Assembly (NCBI RefSeq): GCF_000002995.4
Contig: NW_025062479.1
Location: 20,332,721 to 20,396,720, forward strand
Origin: Brugia malayi
Lineage: Eukaryota; Nematoda; Chromadorea; Rhabditida; Onchocercidae
DNA: 64,000 bases
Direction: 5' to 3'
The notes beneath the pieces are model-generated. The model was not told the DNA's origin. It saw only the letters and a list, made by a program, of their open reading frames with translations, and did not search any database. Below, piece by piece: positions 50,088 to 63,075 of this stretch. The position numbers and the translations under genes are program-made. Numbering within the stretch: position 1 is the first letter of the stretch; every line of letters starts with the position of its first letter.

Positions 50088-53000
50088 TCATAATTTGGTG
50101 ACCATTTCAACAACATCATTTACCGCTTGTTTAATTGCAATGATTGATTCCTTGATTTCGTTATTGATTTCGTTCGTTAGCTAAAATTTTCAAATATCAA
50201 AATTTAACATAATTAACTTTTGTCTCATATCAGAGAAATATAAATATTACAATAAAACATCTGGATATAATAAATAGACGCATGAAATAAATATTGTGAA
50301 CGATTATGTTTTTTAGTTTTATAAGTAACAACAAGTAAACACAGGTAAATGAGAAAAAAAATTTTAATGGCTTAATGAATTATATTTTGTTAAAAATTTC
50401 ACTGAAATAATTACTTATTTCATATAGTTCAGAATTATTTTAATTAAGTCATGGATTCAAATATTCAAATATCAATAACAAATGAATCAGTACTGTGTGA
50501 GATCCACACTTAAGTATCTTTGCTAACGAAAAAACTTTATTACGATGTTTTGCTTTATATATATGAATTAAATGCAGAATGATATACAAACTACCAATTG
50601 CAGTATTTATTTATTTATTTTTTGTAATAGAATGAGAATATTTACATCCGAGTGATACTGTATTGGAAGATAAAATCGGCACATCAATGGATATAAATGC
50701 TCGGTAGAACTATCAATTAATGAACGCAACTGATCAAGCAAATCATACTGATAGTAATTTTGTATTACATCCAATCCATTAATTGTTTCATCTTGTTCAC
50801 ACATATTTCGTATTAATTCTTTCTGAAAGTGATCAACTATACAAGCACATGTGTAATTCAAAAAGAAAATTTAATTCTTTTGTTTTTGTTTCGATTTATT
50901 TTTTAATCATCCTAACTTAACATTTAATCTAAGTACATTTTTTAATAATTTGATAAGATTAGTAATGAACAAATATCATGGATTTACTTAGTATTATTCT
51001 ATTATGCTATCATTATCACTACCGATGTTTGTTATCACTACCACTACCAAAATTATTATTATTATTTATTAACATTTTAATTATTTAATTATTATTATTA
51101 TTGCTAATATCATTTTATTATTTAATTATTATCAATTATTATTACTATTATCATTGTCAGTATCATTGTTAGTACCATTTTTACTTCACTGTTACTACTA
51201 TTATTGTTCCATTAATAAAGAACATATATAAACTTAATGATGCGCAATTTCAGTTAATCTAATACTTCATCATTTGCTGTATCAATAAACACCAATGAAA
51301 AATAATTTGTTTATATTTGCAGCATAAATTGGATGGTCATTGCACAATCAAAGCGCAAATTAAAATCGACATAAGGAAATTATATTAGTTATGTGCTAAT
51401 TTTTTTTTTTAACTTTTTCGTTTTAATCGATAAAAAGATAAAAAGAATAAAAAGGTTAAAACTTTTCATTAAGTTTACAAATTTTAATTATTCAATTTTA
51501 TTATGTTGCTTAAAATAATATGTCATTTTTTGATATCAGTTCTATTTTCCATTATTTTTATATTTTTATTATCATGGATTCAAATGAATAAAAAAGGAAA
51601 CATAAAAAGTTTACTCGACACTCCAAATGACAGATCTGAAAAGCGCATTGTTTATTCAATTGCCAATATTGATAAATTTCAGCTAAATTAGCGGCTACTT
51701 CATAAAGGTATGATTTTTCATTCCCTTTTGTTGGATTTCGTCGTGCAATATGACGACATATTTCATTACACTCGTTATGTGCACCTGTGCTAGTTAAGCT
51801 GAAAAGATTTCGTAAATTGATCACTTGAAAATTATGTTGTTTTAATATTCTAACAACAGTAAATAGCATGGAAAAAGATACCGAAAAAGAAAGAAAACGA
51901 CGAAATGATTAAATATATATTTAAATTTAGAAAATTCTCGTAAATGATAGACAATTTGCAATTTTCAGAAACAATCAAATATATTTTGTGAAATTAACAT
52001 TTTGTACTGCATTCTGGAGAAAAACAAATTGAAAATATTAAGAATTTTCTTTTTTTCCCCATTTTTTCTTTCCTTTCTATAAATAGGTCAACAAGGAAGT
52101 GAATAAGTGTAAGATTTAGGTAATTTTATAAGGTAAATGAATGCATTTTTCTTACTTGAAATTTTATAAATTTTTTAAAAAGTTAAAAAAAAATGTTTGA
52201 AAATTTCATAAGATGAAATTTATTAGATAAGAAAGAGTGAGAAAAAAAGGAGACAAACTTACTTCAAACAATTAAGTGCATTTTCAAATTGCAATCTTTT
52301 AAAGGTGCAAATATGTAAATCACTGCTCCACGATATTTGTTTATGATTCATTTTACATTGCATATTCCAACATGCTAATTTGTGTTCCGTTATATTGCAA
52401 AATGTATAAAAATTATCAAATGATGCGGTGATTAATTCATCTAATGGAAATTCATAAAATTCTTCATCATAATTCTTTTGGAAATGCATCTGTAAAGAAA
52501 CTTTGAATTTAAATTAGGAGAAAAAAAAGAAAAAAGAAGGAAAAAAAATGAGGAGTGGAAGGATGAATGAATGGAACCGTACAGTTTAATGTAGATCAAA
52601 TAGAAAGTAATAAGAAATAAATAGAATTTAAAAATGGTTCTATGTTTTTTTAAATCAAATCTAATGAATGGGTCAGTGATGGAAATGATTGATTGGCTAA
52701 AATGCTAAGTAATCGATTTGCTTTCTTTGCGCTTAGTGATTACAAGTGATGGTTTACAAATAAAAGCAATAGATTTAAAAGAAAAAAAAAATAAGAGGAT
52801 AGAGCAAATAAAAAAAGTCAAAAGTTTTTGAAGCAGAATTTAGGAGAAAATTTATGGCATAAATTAGGAAATTATTGTTTGTTGCAAAAGACAACATTCT
52901 TGGTCTAATATTATTGACTAAAAAATTGCTTTTTTTTAAGAAAAAAATTTAATCATTTTTAATGTTTACCACATATCTTATTGCATTTTGAGGAAATTAA

Positions 53001-54109
53001 AGTTTTAGCTAAGAAAAAATGGAAAATTTTTCGTTTTTTTTTTTTTTTTTTTTTTTAAATATTTTGGATATGGACAGAAGCATTTTATTCTAACAAATTC
53101 AATTTAAAACAGTGAAAATAGTAAATAAATTCATTTTAGCGCATAAATGATTACTCATATGATGAGATGACAAACAGTGAATGATTTAATTTTCATGTTC
53201 CATAAATAATTCAGTTACAGCACAAAACTTCGCAAATTCAAGTTTTAATTTTCTTAATTCTGATCTTTTCCATTTAATATTGCATATATTTGTTATACCA
53301 AAATTAGATCAAATAAAAAAATTTGGTCTTTTTTCTTTTGAAAAAAGTTTTTGTGCAACTTCACAACTTATATTCGAGTTCTTTTTTTTTTGCCTTCAAT
53401 TGAGCAGCAATGCAATAATTTATAAATAAAACTAACATGAAAATCACTTTTCCATTGTGCATCACATTGAGCCTTACATTTGGTTAACTCGTGCTCACTT
53501 GTACCACGGCGAATGCTACTAGTGTTATTGCTATTATCATTATCATTATCATTGTTATCACTACTATCACTACCACTATTATTATCAACAATCCTTTTCA
53601 GATAATCACCATTTTGGTGAATATTTCCTGTTAAATGCAAATTGCAGCATTGTTGTATTGTTGAATTTTCATTGACATATGCCGTTATTGATGCTAGCAC
53701 TACAAATAAATGATTAATAAACTTATAAATTTTTCAAGTTTCAAAATAAATTCAAATTTTCTGGCATTTTCCATTCTTATCTAATTATTTATCTATTAGA
53801 AATTGTTCTTTTGCTTGCTTATGATTAAAATATTTATTAATCTTTTGCGAAATTTCGACTAAAATATTAAATTACTAAATATTCTGCGTCATTCAATCAT
53901 CCATTCATCATCTGAAACAGTTTAAGTTACTTATTATATTTATAATTTGTGTTTTCCTTTCCATTTTGCAATCAACAAGATTGCAGTGTCATTTTAAAGA
54001 TAACATTTTGAAATGAGAAAAAATATATACAAAATATATACTCATTATTTAGCAAAAACAAAAGAAAAAACAAACCAGCAGATATAGTTGTTACAAAATT
54101 CAATTCCAT
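50088..54109 (-). CDS. Secreted Cys-rich CPG4-like (chondroitin proteoglycan 4 domain) protein
   Basis: Minus-strand exons in order: 54076-54109, 53437-53699, 52263-52489, 51615-51798, 50646-50822, 50088-50180. The frame is continuous for about 325 residues. The first exon encodes only 11 codons, and the joined N-terminus (MELNFVTTISAVLASITAYV) is a clear signal peptide. A low-complexity Ser/Asn/Asp stretch follows (about residues 50-72), with one Ser-Gly in an acidic setting (NNSGSDSSDN), a possible glycosaminoglycan site. Then comes a cysteine-rich domain with spaced CxxxC pairs (KCKAQC, CWNMQC, ECNEIC, QICHLEC), the pattern of the nematode CPG4 family; that assignment is by pattern memory, so moderate. 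The C-terminus is an amphipathic helix-like tail. The donor after SDFH (GTTAGT) was chosen because reading on reaches a stop. CPG proteins in C. elegans are egg or extracellular chondroitin proteoglycans. Confidence 0.75.
51030..51200. repeat. ATT/ATC-type simple repeat in a CPG4-like gene intron
   Basis: Interrupted ATT, TTATCA and TACCA units lie in the intron between exons 4 and 5. Confidence 0.75.
53518..53592 (-). repeat. Coding ATC/ATT microsatellite in CPG4-like exon 2
   Basis: Runs of ATTATC and CACTACTATC units encode the Asn/Asp/Ser stretch (DNDNDN and SDSSDNN). The repeat keeps frame. Confidence 0.8.
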
Positions 54110-55137
54110 CGTTACCCAATGTTTTCTTTCTAAATATTTAAGTGAAATTTGACAAATTCAAACGATTGGTTGGATAAGAAAAGTAAATTACAAAGAAGTA
54201 ATTAGTATTACTTGGAGATATTGACCAATTATTTATTGCAGCATTGTGATGTTAATACTTTGCATCTTACGGATTTTTTTCCTTTTTTTTTTTTTTTTTT
54301 TTTTTTGTTTCACTACAGTGAGAAATGTTTAAATATATTTGAAGCATAATTATGCTCAATTACGATTCTAGCAAAACAGTAGGAAGGAAATCAGTTAAAA
54401 AAATTTAGTAAGATTTAAAACATATAAAATGACAAAAGGACATATTTTTAGGAAAAAGATTCATAATATAAATAATTTTCAATCCCTGAATGGTTGAAAT
54501 GTTTGGACTAAATTGAATAAATATGAAATAAAATAGTGAAATGGATGGAACGGTGGATCGTTATTATCATTACATCTATTATTATTAGAACTATTATTAT
54601 TACTATAAATATCAATAATAATATTATTAACATTATTATCATCACCAACATTGCTACAATTACTATTTTAAAAAAATTCAATATGCTTAAAATGTACAGA
54701 AAACAAATATATTATTTATCAAATATAAAAATGATTTGATTCCTTGTGATTAAAAGAGTTATGCAAAAAACAAAAACAAAAACAAAAACAAAAAAAAAAA
54801 AAAATGCAAAATAAAATACTGCTCACAAATGAGTTATAAAAAAAAATAAACAAACATAGGAAAAACAAAAATAAGCAAATAACAAAAAATTTCTTGTACA
54901 TTAAACGACTTTCCATCAAATAATGCGAGAGCAACGAATAAGATGGTAAAAGAATAAAAAGAAAGGAAAAAAAAGTTAAAATGAAAAGGCGGAAGAGGAG
55001 AAAGAAGAAAGAGGAGGAGGAGATATTCGGAATTTTGAAGTAATCAAATGTCAATATCATGTTAAATTTTTCTACATAATAAGGCAAAAAAATTGCTATA
55101 TATCATAATTATTTTGCAAATATCCATTGGATGTTAT

Positions 55138-55250
55138 AATAAATAATAGTAGTAGCAATAGTAACAAATAATAATTTTGATAATAATAATAGCGAATAAT
55201 AATGATAATGATAGTGATAATAATAATAATAACAATAATAGTAACTAAAT
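55138..55250. repeat. AAT/GATAAT simple repeat
   Basis: Interrupted AATAAT and GATAATAATAAT units, visible directly. Confidence 0.8.
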
Positions 55251-55594
55251 AAATTACTTCATCCTTAATTTGTGTGATAATTGAAGCGCTTTTCGTAGCA
55301 CTTTTTAATACATGAGAATATTTAAGCGAATACTATTCTTTTTCATTTCATTATTAATTTATTATTGAGCATTGATCCTCCTTGTATGTGCAGAAATAAC
55401 AACAATAAAAATTTTTTCTTTTTAATTTGATAACCATTTATTGCTTACAGTAACTGTTTTTCCCATTTTCATTTGTTTTTCTTTTTCATTCGTTTTTATT
55501 TTCAAGAATGAATGAAAAAATAAAAAGGGAAAAATTTATTAAAACAAAAAAGGAGAAAAAAAGTTGTAATATTGGAAGACGTAGGTGGGAGGTA

Positions 55595-55638
55595 ATCAAA
55601 AATGAATCAAATTATTTATTATTTGATTCATTTTTGAT
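55595..55638. repeat. Perfect 18-bp inverted repeat, 8-base loop
   Basis: ATCAAAAATGAATCAAAT at 55595-55612 is matched exactly by its reverse complement at 55621-55638. It can fold identically on either strand. It lies about 730 bases beyond the IFT46 stop. Confidence 0.85.
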
Positions 55639-56282
55639 CAATTAACTTTTTTAATTAACTTTGTACTTAATTAATTTAAAACTTAACTGCTTTCTGTGAC
55701 TTATAATGAAGTAATAAAAAGTTAGCGTACAAACGAAGTGATAATGAGCGATGATTAGTAGTAGTAAGTAATATTTAACTGATTTGAAAAGGCACAATTT
55801 AAGATAAAATAAATATACTAATTGAATTGATAATCGAATCGTTCATTTCCAATGTGAATACTGAAGGTATATGATTTAGCTGAATACTTTATATATAAGT
55901 GATTATTTTTAACTTTTGAAAACTAATTTTACAAATAGCAAAACTTTCAACTCTTCTTAAATAAAGGATTCACATTTAGCAGTTATAGATTTTGTATTAG
56001 TACTTGAATATTTTATTTTATTACTGAAATACTGCAAAAGAATTCGCAATATTGGAATGTGTATTAAAATGTGTGGAAGTAAAATGTGAAATCAGAAGTG
56101 ATTAAATTGCGACGAATAAAAAGTAAATTTGTTTATTGGTTAAAAAAGAGAGTAACAAAGATTTGGCCATGAAATTAATAATGTTAATAGCTGCATTGAA
56201 CATACCTATTGACCAGAAAATTTTTTCTTTTCTAATAAAATGTCCTTAACCATTTATGAAATGTCATCATTTTGCTGTTCAA

Positions 56283-56288
56283 TTTATT
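56283..56288 (-). terminator. Poly(A) signal of IFT46
   Basis: AATAAA on the minus strand lies about 80 bases after the TAA stop. Confidence 0.5.
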
Positions 56289-56366
56289 TTGTGAATTTTT
56301 AAATATTAAATTAACAAAATGCTTATTTTATCAAATACGGAAAAACAAAACCGAAAATTTGCATGA

Positions 56367-59300
56367 TTACAGTTCAAGCCGTTCCGGTTCATTATGATTA
56401 TTACGTCCATTAAATACATCATTACTGTTATTCATGAAATTATTTTTAGTCAACTTTCGGAAATGTTGTGAATTGCGGAATTCGGCAAACAATGTAAAAA
56501 GTACATGAAGTGATTGAATTCGAGATTTTTGCACAGGTATGTCTAATAATGCCAAACAAATATCAACATAATCTTCCAGTGAAACATCCAATGCTGCGCT
56601 TGGTAACTGCAAAATAATAAATAATATTGGTTAAATTCATTTCATCTTATTGTTATTTTATATAATATTATGCATACGAAATAAAAATTAATTTAAAAGT
56701 TCCAAAAATTTCTAATGAATTAAATAAAATTATATAATTAAAATAAAAGTGTTATAACGTTAACATTACAGAATCTGTTAGGATAACAAAAGCAGTAAAA
56801 TGATATACTTTCAGGGAAAATGAAAATCCATCTTTAGTGACAATGCTAGAATGAGTAAACAAGGAAACAAAAAAGAAAAAATGCTGGGACAAAAACAACA
56901 AAAACAATAACAACGGCAATAATATGGCTTATTTCGGAATATAATAGCAATAATATGGTCTAGCTTCTAAATTTGAGCTTATTTTCTTAACCATTTAGAG
57001 CTGAAGCATTTATTTATTCAGTTACCAATAGATCAAATGACTTTTATCAGATTATCATTCCGATAGTCTAACAACAATTAACCAAATGTTATAACCACCT
57101 GTTCATTTTTTAGCAAATTCTCCACTTCAGTTGGCCATTCTTGCATTAAATGTTCAACATTTGGCATCGGTTTGGTATATATTACAATATCAGCTGGTTT
57201 AGTTCGATGTATTTCCTAAAAGGAAAAAGCAAGAAAAAATTTATAATTTTATTAATTTTAGTTTAATAATCTAAATTAATTCCTTTTTTCCTTTTCTTTC
57301 AATTTAGACTTTGATTGAAAATATTTTTTAAAAAAAATGAATCAAGATTACATTTATAACTAAAAAATTATAGTACTAAAAAACCTTAATACTACTTATC
57401 CAATGTTCAATTTCTTCAATATTTTCATCAGCTCGTTCCAATTTTTTCACCGGTATATCCTTTGCTAGTGTATTTGTACAATGTTTTAATTCGTTACGTA
57501 TTTTCAAATTTAAAATAATGGGATCGCTTTGTTCCAGTGCTGGCTCATCCAACACTACCAAACCCAAATCATCTTCCATCTGTACAATAAATCAACTTCT
57601 AATCATAAAAGCTTATTAAGAAAATTTTTTCTCAAGGACATCATTTCTGATTTAAATGATTGTAAATTCTACAGTTTATGTTATCATTTCTATTAACATT
57701 AGAGAAAAAAATTACTTTAATTAAAAAAAAAAAAAAATGGCAAAAGTTTATGAAACTTACAAACAGAGGTTGCTAATTCCAAAAGTAAGTTATTAATTAA
57801 ACATCTAAATAGCATATGAATAAATTTTCAATGCTAATTAACAATCTACTGCAATATGTATTGATTTGAATAAAGAAAAATTAAATAGTTTACTTACAAA
57901 AATTTATCAAAATTTATAAAGTTTGCAAAGGAAGAATAAATTCATTGTTTTTAAAAAGGGCTTATTAAATTATAACTTATTTTTAAGCTATTATTCGGTG
58001 CACTCATAATTTAAATTATAAAAAAAAAAAAAATACAGAATTATTAAAGTGTAAAAAGTATCTAAAATTCCAATAATACCGAAAATTAATTATAATTATT
58101 GTTAAAATGAATTAAAAATAACAATAAAGATTCAACAATGCCGTTAATTATATAAAAATTATATAAATTTTTTCACGATTTCTAAAACTATGAAATAGCA
58201 AGCAAGAGATGAGTCAACAAAAAAAAAAAAAAAAAATTAATTGAAAAGTAGAAAAAAGAAAATGAAATAGAAAATAAAAAAGAAAAAAAAATAGAAAATG
58301 AAAATTTGACCTCATCTGGTCGTGGTATTTTTATAAATGCATCAACGTCACCAACAGCTGGTATATAATCCACAAGAAATGGTTTTAAAATTGGCTCAAT
58401 ATGTATCATTTTTGCATTATATGAATCGATGTATGACAATAATTCTTCTTCATCAGTGCCAAAATATGTAAGTAAATTTGCACCTAAAATTATTGGTTTT
58501 TTTTTTTTTTTATTCATTTTTTTTTTTAATTGAAAATTTAACTTTTTAATACAGAAAAAAAAAAAAAAACAAAAGTTTAAAAGAAATTTATATCAAAAGT
58601 AAGATAACTTTTTCGTCCTTTTTCCATTAAAACATTTTGAATTTTTTAATGAAAAAAAAAAAATGAAAAATGAAAAAATTATCAAAAACATTGAGTGTGA
58701 AAAAATTAGCATAACTGATTTGATCGCAAATTTATTTATTACTACGATAGCATTTATTATTGGCTTTTTTCCTTTTTCAAAAATGATTAGAAAACAAGCT
58801 TTGACGTTTAATTTTCCATTCACAAAAGGACTGAAATTTCTTAACATCATTTTCTGGTGTTGTAATATCACTAGTAGCATTTGCAGTTGCAACAGTGGTC
58901 ATTGCCGCCAAATCATTGGCACCATGAATCATTGCACCAATAGCGCTCGTATCTTCAATATTTTAAAATGACCGTCAATTATAATAGACATACATCCTAA
59001 TTGAGCGTTACACTATTTAAGTGTACCATAATTTTTTCCCTTAATTCAATAGTACTTTACTAATATTTTCATGTTTTGACATTTACTGAACTGAAAGTAC
59101 TTCATTTTTTATCACTTGAAAATGATAATTTCTTTTTCGAACTATCTTCATCGATAGGATAAGCTGGCAATGATTCTGTCAAATCTTCCATTGACCTATT
59201 TTTTTATTTTTTCTTCAAAAATTTCAAATACTTTAATAATTATTATAATTAAGAAATAAAAAAAAAATTAAATATTAAGAATTTATCAAAAAATTAAATC

Positions 59301-60716
59301 ATTTTTATGATCAACAAATTTCCATTATTTATTTATTTATTTTTTTTGCCCTCTTCCAGCTCTCTCTCATTCAACACAAAAAGTACATTAACAAGATGAA
59401 ATTTTTGCAAAAATTTACACAAAAAACACATAAATTATTTATTTAATTACAATTAGACATAATGTATTTATTTAATTACACCTATTTGTTTAATTATAAT
59501 TATATTTAATCATATTCATATAGTTATCATTTTATATTCATATATAATCGTTATTCCTTGTATTTTTCATTCCAAAGTGTGAATTGCAAAATAACTTTTT
59601 TACTTCTTGTTACAAAATAATGAATGGAAATTGTGATACCTGCGACAAAATTACTTTCGCCATCTGATGCAAGTGCATTTTCTTTAGCAAACTGAAACAA
59701 TACACCTAATACATCTAGACGAATAACTTATATTATTAAATTTTATTAAATTTTATTAAATTACTTATGTTATTAAATTTTATTTCATTAAATTCAAAAT
59801 CAAACAAAAAAAACTATTCAAAATGGGTAATTTCCTTCCAGAAAAACTTCATAATTGCTAGTAATTTAAGCAGATATTTAATAACTATGGTTTTAATTTA
59901 ATGTTTGCCAAACAATTATTTAAATTTCAAACAATACCTGAACTTGTTGATTTTGTGCTGAATGTGAAACTTTTTGGCTTGCACCTTGAAATAGAAAATT
60001 TATTAAATTACATTTGATTATTCTGCGAAACAATCCAAATAATATTTTTTTTTCTCGAGTTGCATAAGTTAGTTGACATTATTTTACAATCTTCATATCA
60101 TGAAGAACCTATTACTTATATGAAATACTGCATAAAGTTTGCTAATTATCTCCATTGTTTGTCATAAGCTATTATTTTTAAAAATTAAAAGGAAAAACTT
60201 TTTACCAAAAAGAAAAAAAAAATTATTTGGTTCAAAAAAGAGAGAAAAGCGTTAAAAAGAGCATAAAATTAAACTTTTCAGCCAGTCTATCGAGAAGTTT
60301 ATTTTTCATATCAAACATTACTTAATGATAAATCGATTTCAGATTCATCGGTTGATTTTGATTCTTCGCTCACTGCTATTTCTAAAAAACTTCGTCACGT
60401 AATAAAACATGGAATAATTTAAAATGATAATGCAATTAAATTACAAAATATGAAGTGAAAGACAACATACTTGACAAATAATTATTTATGATTAATACAT
60501 GAATTAATTAAATCTTAAAAATATCATATCGTCTCAAAAAAAGAATTTCTAAATTCATTCATTTCATATGAGATGGAACAGTGAAATCTTCAAAATTTGT
60601 AAGTTTACTTAATTGAATCCATCAATATATCTAACAATAATTGAAACAAAATCGCCTAATTATTTTTTTCCTTTCCAAATGGGAAAATAATTGAAATTAA
60701 ACTTACTTTTGTTCAT
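56367..60716 (-). CDS. dyf-6: Intraflagellar transport protein IFT46 (DYF-6)
   Basis: Minus-strand exons in order: 60707-60716, 60322-60381, 59938-59984, 59640-59691, 58824-58952, 58311-58483, 57385-57579, 57099-57215, 56367-56606. All joins are in frame, giving about 340 residues. The N-terminal third is Ser/Ala/acidic and poorly conserved, as in the family. The core carries strong IFT46 hallmarks: ILKPFLVDYIPAVGDVDAFI, then KIPRPDE, LGLVVLDEPALEQSDP, KPMPNVEHLMQEWP and LLDIPVQKSRIQSLHVLFTL, ending FRNSQHFRKL. IFT46 is a subunit of IFT complex B, carrying cargo along ciliary axonemes. In nematodes only sensory neurons are ciliated, so it should be expressed there. The coding part of exon 1 is only 10 bases. 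The donor of exon 5 (GTGAAT after 58824) was picked to keep phase and is the least certain join. Confidence 0.95.
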
Positions 60717-60781
60717 TGTTATCTTTCTTTCTTTCGTTGCTTATTAAAAATCAAATGTATACAATCAATTTCCGATTTTCC

Positions 60782-60795
60782 GTTTCCTTACAATT
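60782..60795 (-). promoter_or_regulatory. Weak X-box (RFX/DAF-19) candidate upstream of IFT46
   Basis: GTTTCCTTACAATT matches 11 of 14 positions of the X-box consensus RTHNYYWTRRNRAC and lies 66 bases before the IFT46 ATG. That is the usual distance for ciliary gene X-boxes. The second half-site is poor. Confidence 0.25.
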
Positions 60796-61310
60796 TCTTA
60801 ATTACAATATAATTTCGTCTTAAAAGAAGGCAAACTTTTTTTTTCTTGTAAATAATTCAATTTTGTAACACAATTTGTCGTTTACTCCAACATTTTTCAT
60901 CGAATTTGTTGTAGTTCGCACTTTAAGCAAATGTAGCTTAATTAATTAGATTTATGAATAATACACTATTATTTTGCTGCTAAAGAATTTGAAGTGGTAC
61001 TTTTCCAATTTCTTAATAAATGAATGAATAGGTGGAAATGTTAAGAGTGAACTCAGGAACTATTGTATGAAATTGAATACTTGAAATTTTGATTGAATTG
61101 ATTAGCAATTTAAGTAAGTAAAGAAAACTGATAGAAGATTCTGTGACAAACTTCATTGTTTTATGGCTTATCACATCGATCAATCATTTATGTGACTAAT
61201 CAAATTAATATGTCATTGTTCGTTTTGTCGAAAAGGAACTCTGTTTGTGGTGAATCAAACTGAAACCTTATTGTATTACACATTGATGATAAGCTTGCTG
61301 TGCTTGCATA

Positions 61311-61400
61311 TGAGTGAGACAGGCCTTAGTGTTTTGTTTTCCTGTGATGAGACAAGTCCTAGCACTTTGCTTGCTTGTAATGGGACATGCTTCAGTCCAT
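61311..61400. repeat. Degenerate repeat with period of about 33
   Basis: Copies start near 61311, 61345 and 61378. They share TGATGAGACAAGYCYTAG-like and TTGCTTGCTTG-like blocks. The DNA is less AT-rich than its surroundings. Confidence 0.5.
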
Positions 61401-62489
61401 TTACCAGACACTGAAATTATCAGGCCTTTTTTCATTTTTCATTCCTTAATTGTTTAGTTTTATAAAATGAAACAATACTTTGGTTATCTTAACGAAATAA
61501 ATATAGAAATTATTTTCCCCAAATATTTCAATTTAATTCCTGCAAATAATAAATTTAATACTGAAAATCAGACTGCTAATTTTAATTGCTTTCCAGCGCT
61601 GATTACATGTCGCAGAAGAAATGACAATTTTCACATTTTACAAGTCCAATAATTCGGAGAGTGCTACTTTAACTATATTAATAATGGCAAAGAGATAATT
61701 AGGGTTATTTATTTTATTTCAAACTTATACTCAAATAAAACTTGAAATTTTAATCTTATCCTTGCCACCTTTGTAATTTTAATTTTCCCCCTATTTGTTT
61801 TGAAATTTTACATAGCACTCATCAGGTGTGATAAAGCAATGATTATTTGAGGGAAAAGATATGTTAAGAAAGAAAGGAAGACAGGGAGGCAAAACAAAGA
61901 GAAAGAGATAAAGAAAGAGAAAGAGAAGGCATGTCTGTCCAGAAAATGTCAGCAAATTTCCAATGGAATAAAATAAAATAAACAACAAAATTTTAACAAT
62001 AAACAAAGAATTTATTGTTTGGAAATTTTCGTAAAGATGATAACAATACAAGGAATGAATCATATCAATGTATGATTGATTAATGCGATAAATATGTTAT
62101 TTGAAATGAAATGATGAAATTGATTGAAGTGTAATGGCAATTCCTTTATAATATACTAGATATATTGCATAAAATAAGAAATTTGAAAATTAGAAATTGT
62201 TCTGTTCTCCTTTCCAAAAAAAAAAAAAGAAAAAAAGAAAATAAAATCGAAAAGCATTTAAATGTCCATTTTTTGCCTTTTTTTTTGAGTGATTTTCGTC
62301 CTTTAATATTAGCAGAGAGAATACAAGTGCATAAAAGCAAAAAAAAGTTATACTATCAAATAATTTGTGTCTATTTTAGCAATCTTTAAAATGAATCAGG
62401 TAAAAAAAGAAGGATTTTTAACCGCTTCTATTGCTTCATTTTATTCATTTATTGATTAAATTAATGTTTTGGAATCAATTGGTCTATAA

Positions 62490-62683
62490 AACTGCAAAAA
62501 TGCAATAAATAAGCCAAATAATTCCCTAAATGAAATAATGAAATTAATTAAAAAATGAAATAATATTGAAATTAATAAATTGTTGTACAAAAGAAAAATC
62601 ACAAAACTATGATTTGGAATGAACGGATTTACAAATCTGCAGAAATGCTATAAATAAGCTGAATAATTCGTCTAACTGAAATT
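62490..62683 (+). repeat. Direct duplication of about 48 bases
   Basis: Blocks at about 62490-62537 and 62634-62683 share CTGCARAAATGC, ATAAATAAGC, AATAATTC and TGAAAT in the same order, about 145 bases apart. Confidence 0.55.
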
Positions 62684-62746
62684 GTTATCCGATAATTCGA
62701 TAATGTATTTATTCCTCGTTGCTATTAACAACCAATCCATTTAAAG

Positions 62747-62809
62747 AGTACTTTTCTTGGCTAATATTTATCCAATAAGTACTTTTTCTTGGCCAACATT
62801 CATCTAATA
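62747..62809 (+). repeat. Two-copy tandem repeat, 31-32 bases
   Basis: AGTACTTTTCTTGGCTAATA begins copy one (62747-62777). Copy two (62778-62809) has one extra T and a few substitutions. Confidence 0.75.
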
Positions 62810-63002
62810 GTAATAAAGCCAAGTAGATTAATAAAAATGTCAATCAGAGAATCGAAAGACTATCCATTCTTGTTCATTAAAATTAGTTATTGATAAATAG
62901 TGTCAGTTAATGGAAAATGAAATAAAGCCAATAGTTGTAGTTATTGACTATTATGCTAAACACGAACTACGAAATTATGATTATTAGGTTTAAATATTTT
63001 AA

Positions 63003-63075
63003 ATGATTTGGCTTAAATATTTTAAATTAATACCGTACTATTAATTTTCGCATACACTATTAATTTTCGGCAAGA
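63003..63075 (+). repeat. Two adjacent short tandem duplications
   Basis: GGYTTAAATATTTTAAAT occurs twice, then ACTATTAATTTTCG occurs twice. Confidence 0.65.

Larger units (their letters stand above)
54110..56366. other. Intergenic DNA between two minus-strand genes
   Basis: This is AT-rich, with AAT/ATT repeats (54570-54660, 55138-55250), a T run near 54286 and a perfect inverted repeat at 55595-55638. Open frames at 54536-54739 and 54719-55087 are low-complexity artefacts. AATAAA on the minus strand at 56283-56288 probably ends the IFT46 transcript. Confidence 0.5.

Noticed and set aside
54719..55087. 122-codon Phe/Ser-rich minus-strand frame
   Set aside because: It is encoded by A-rich low-complexity DNA; no splice or start support.
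59110..59205. Minus-strand frame MEDLTESLPAYPIDEDSS within IFT46
   Set aside because: The acceptor is purine-rich, and in the phase required by the neighbouring exons it hits a stop. Exons 59640-59691 and 58824-58952 join in frame without it.
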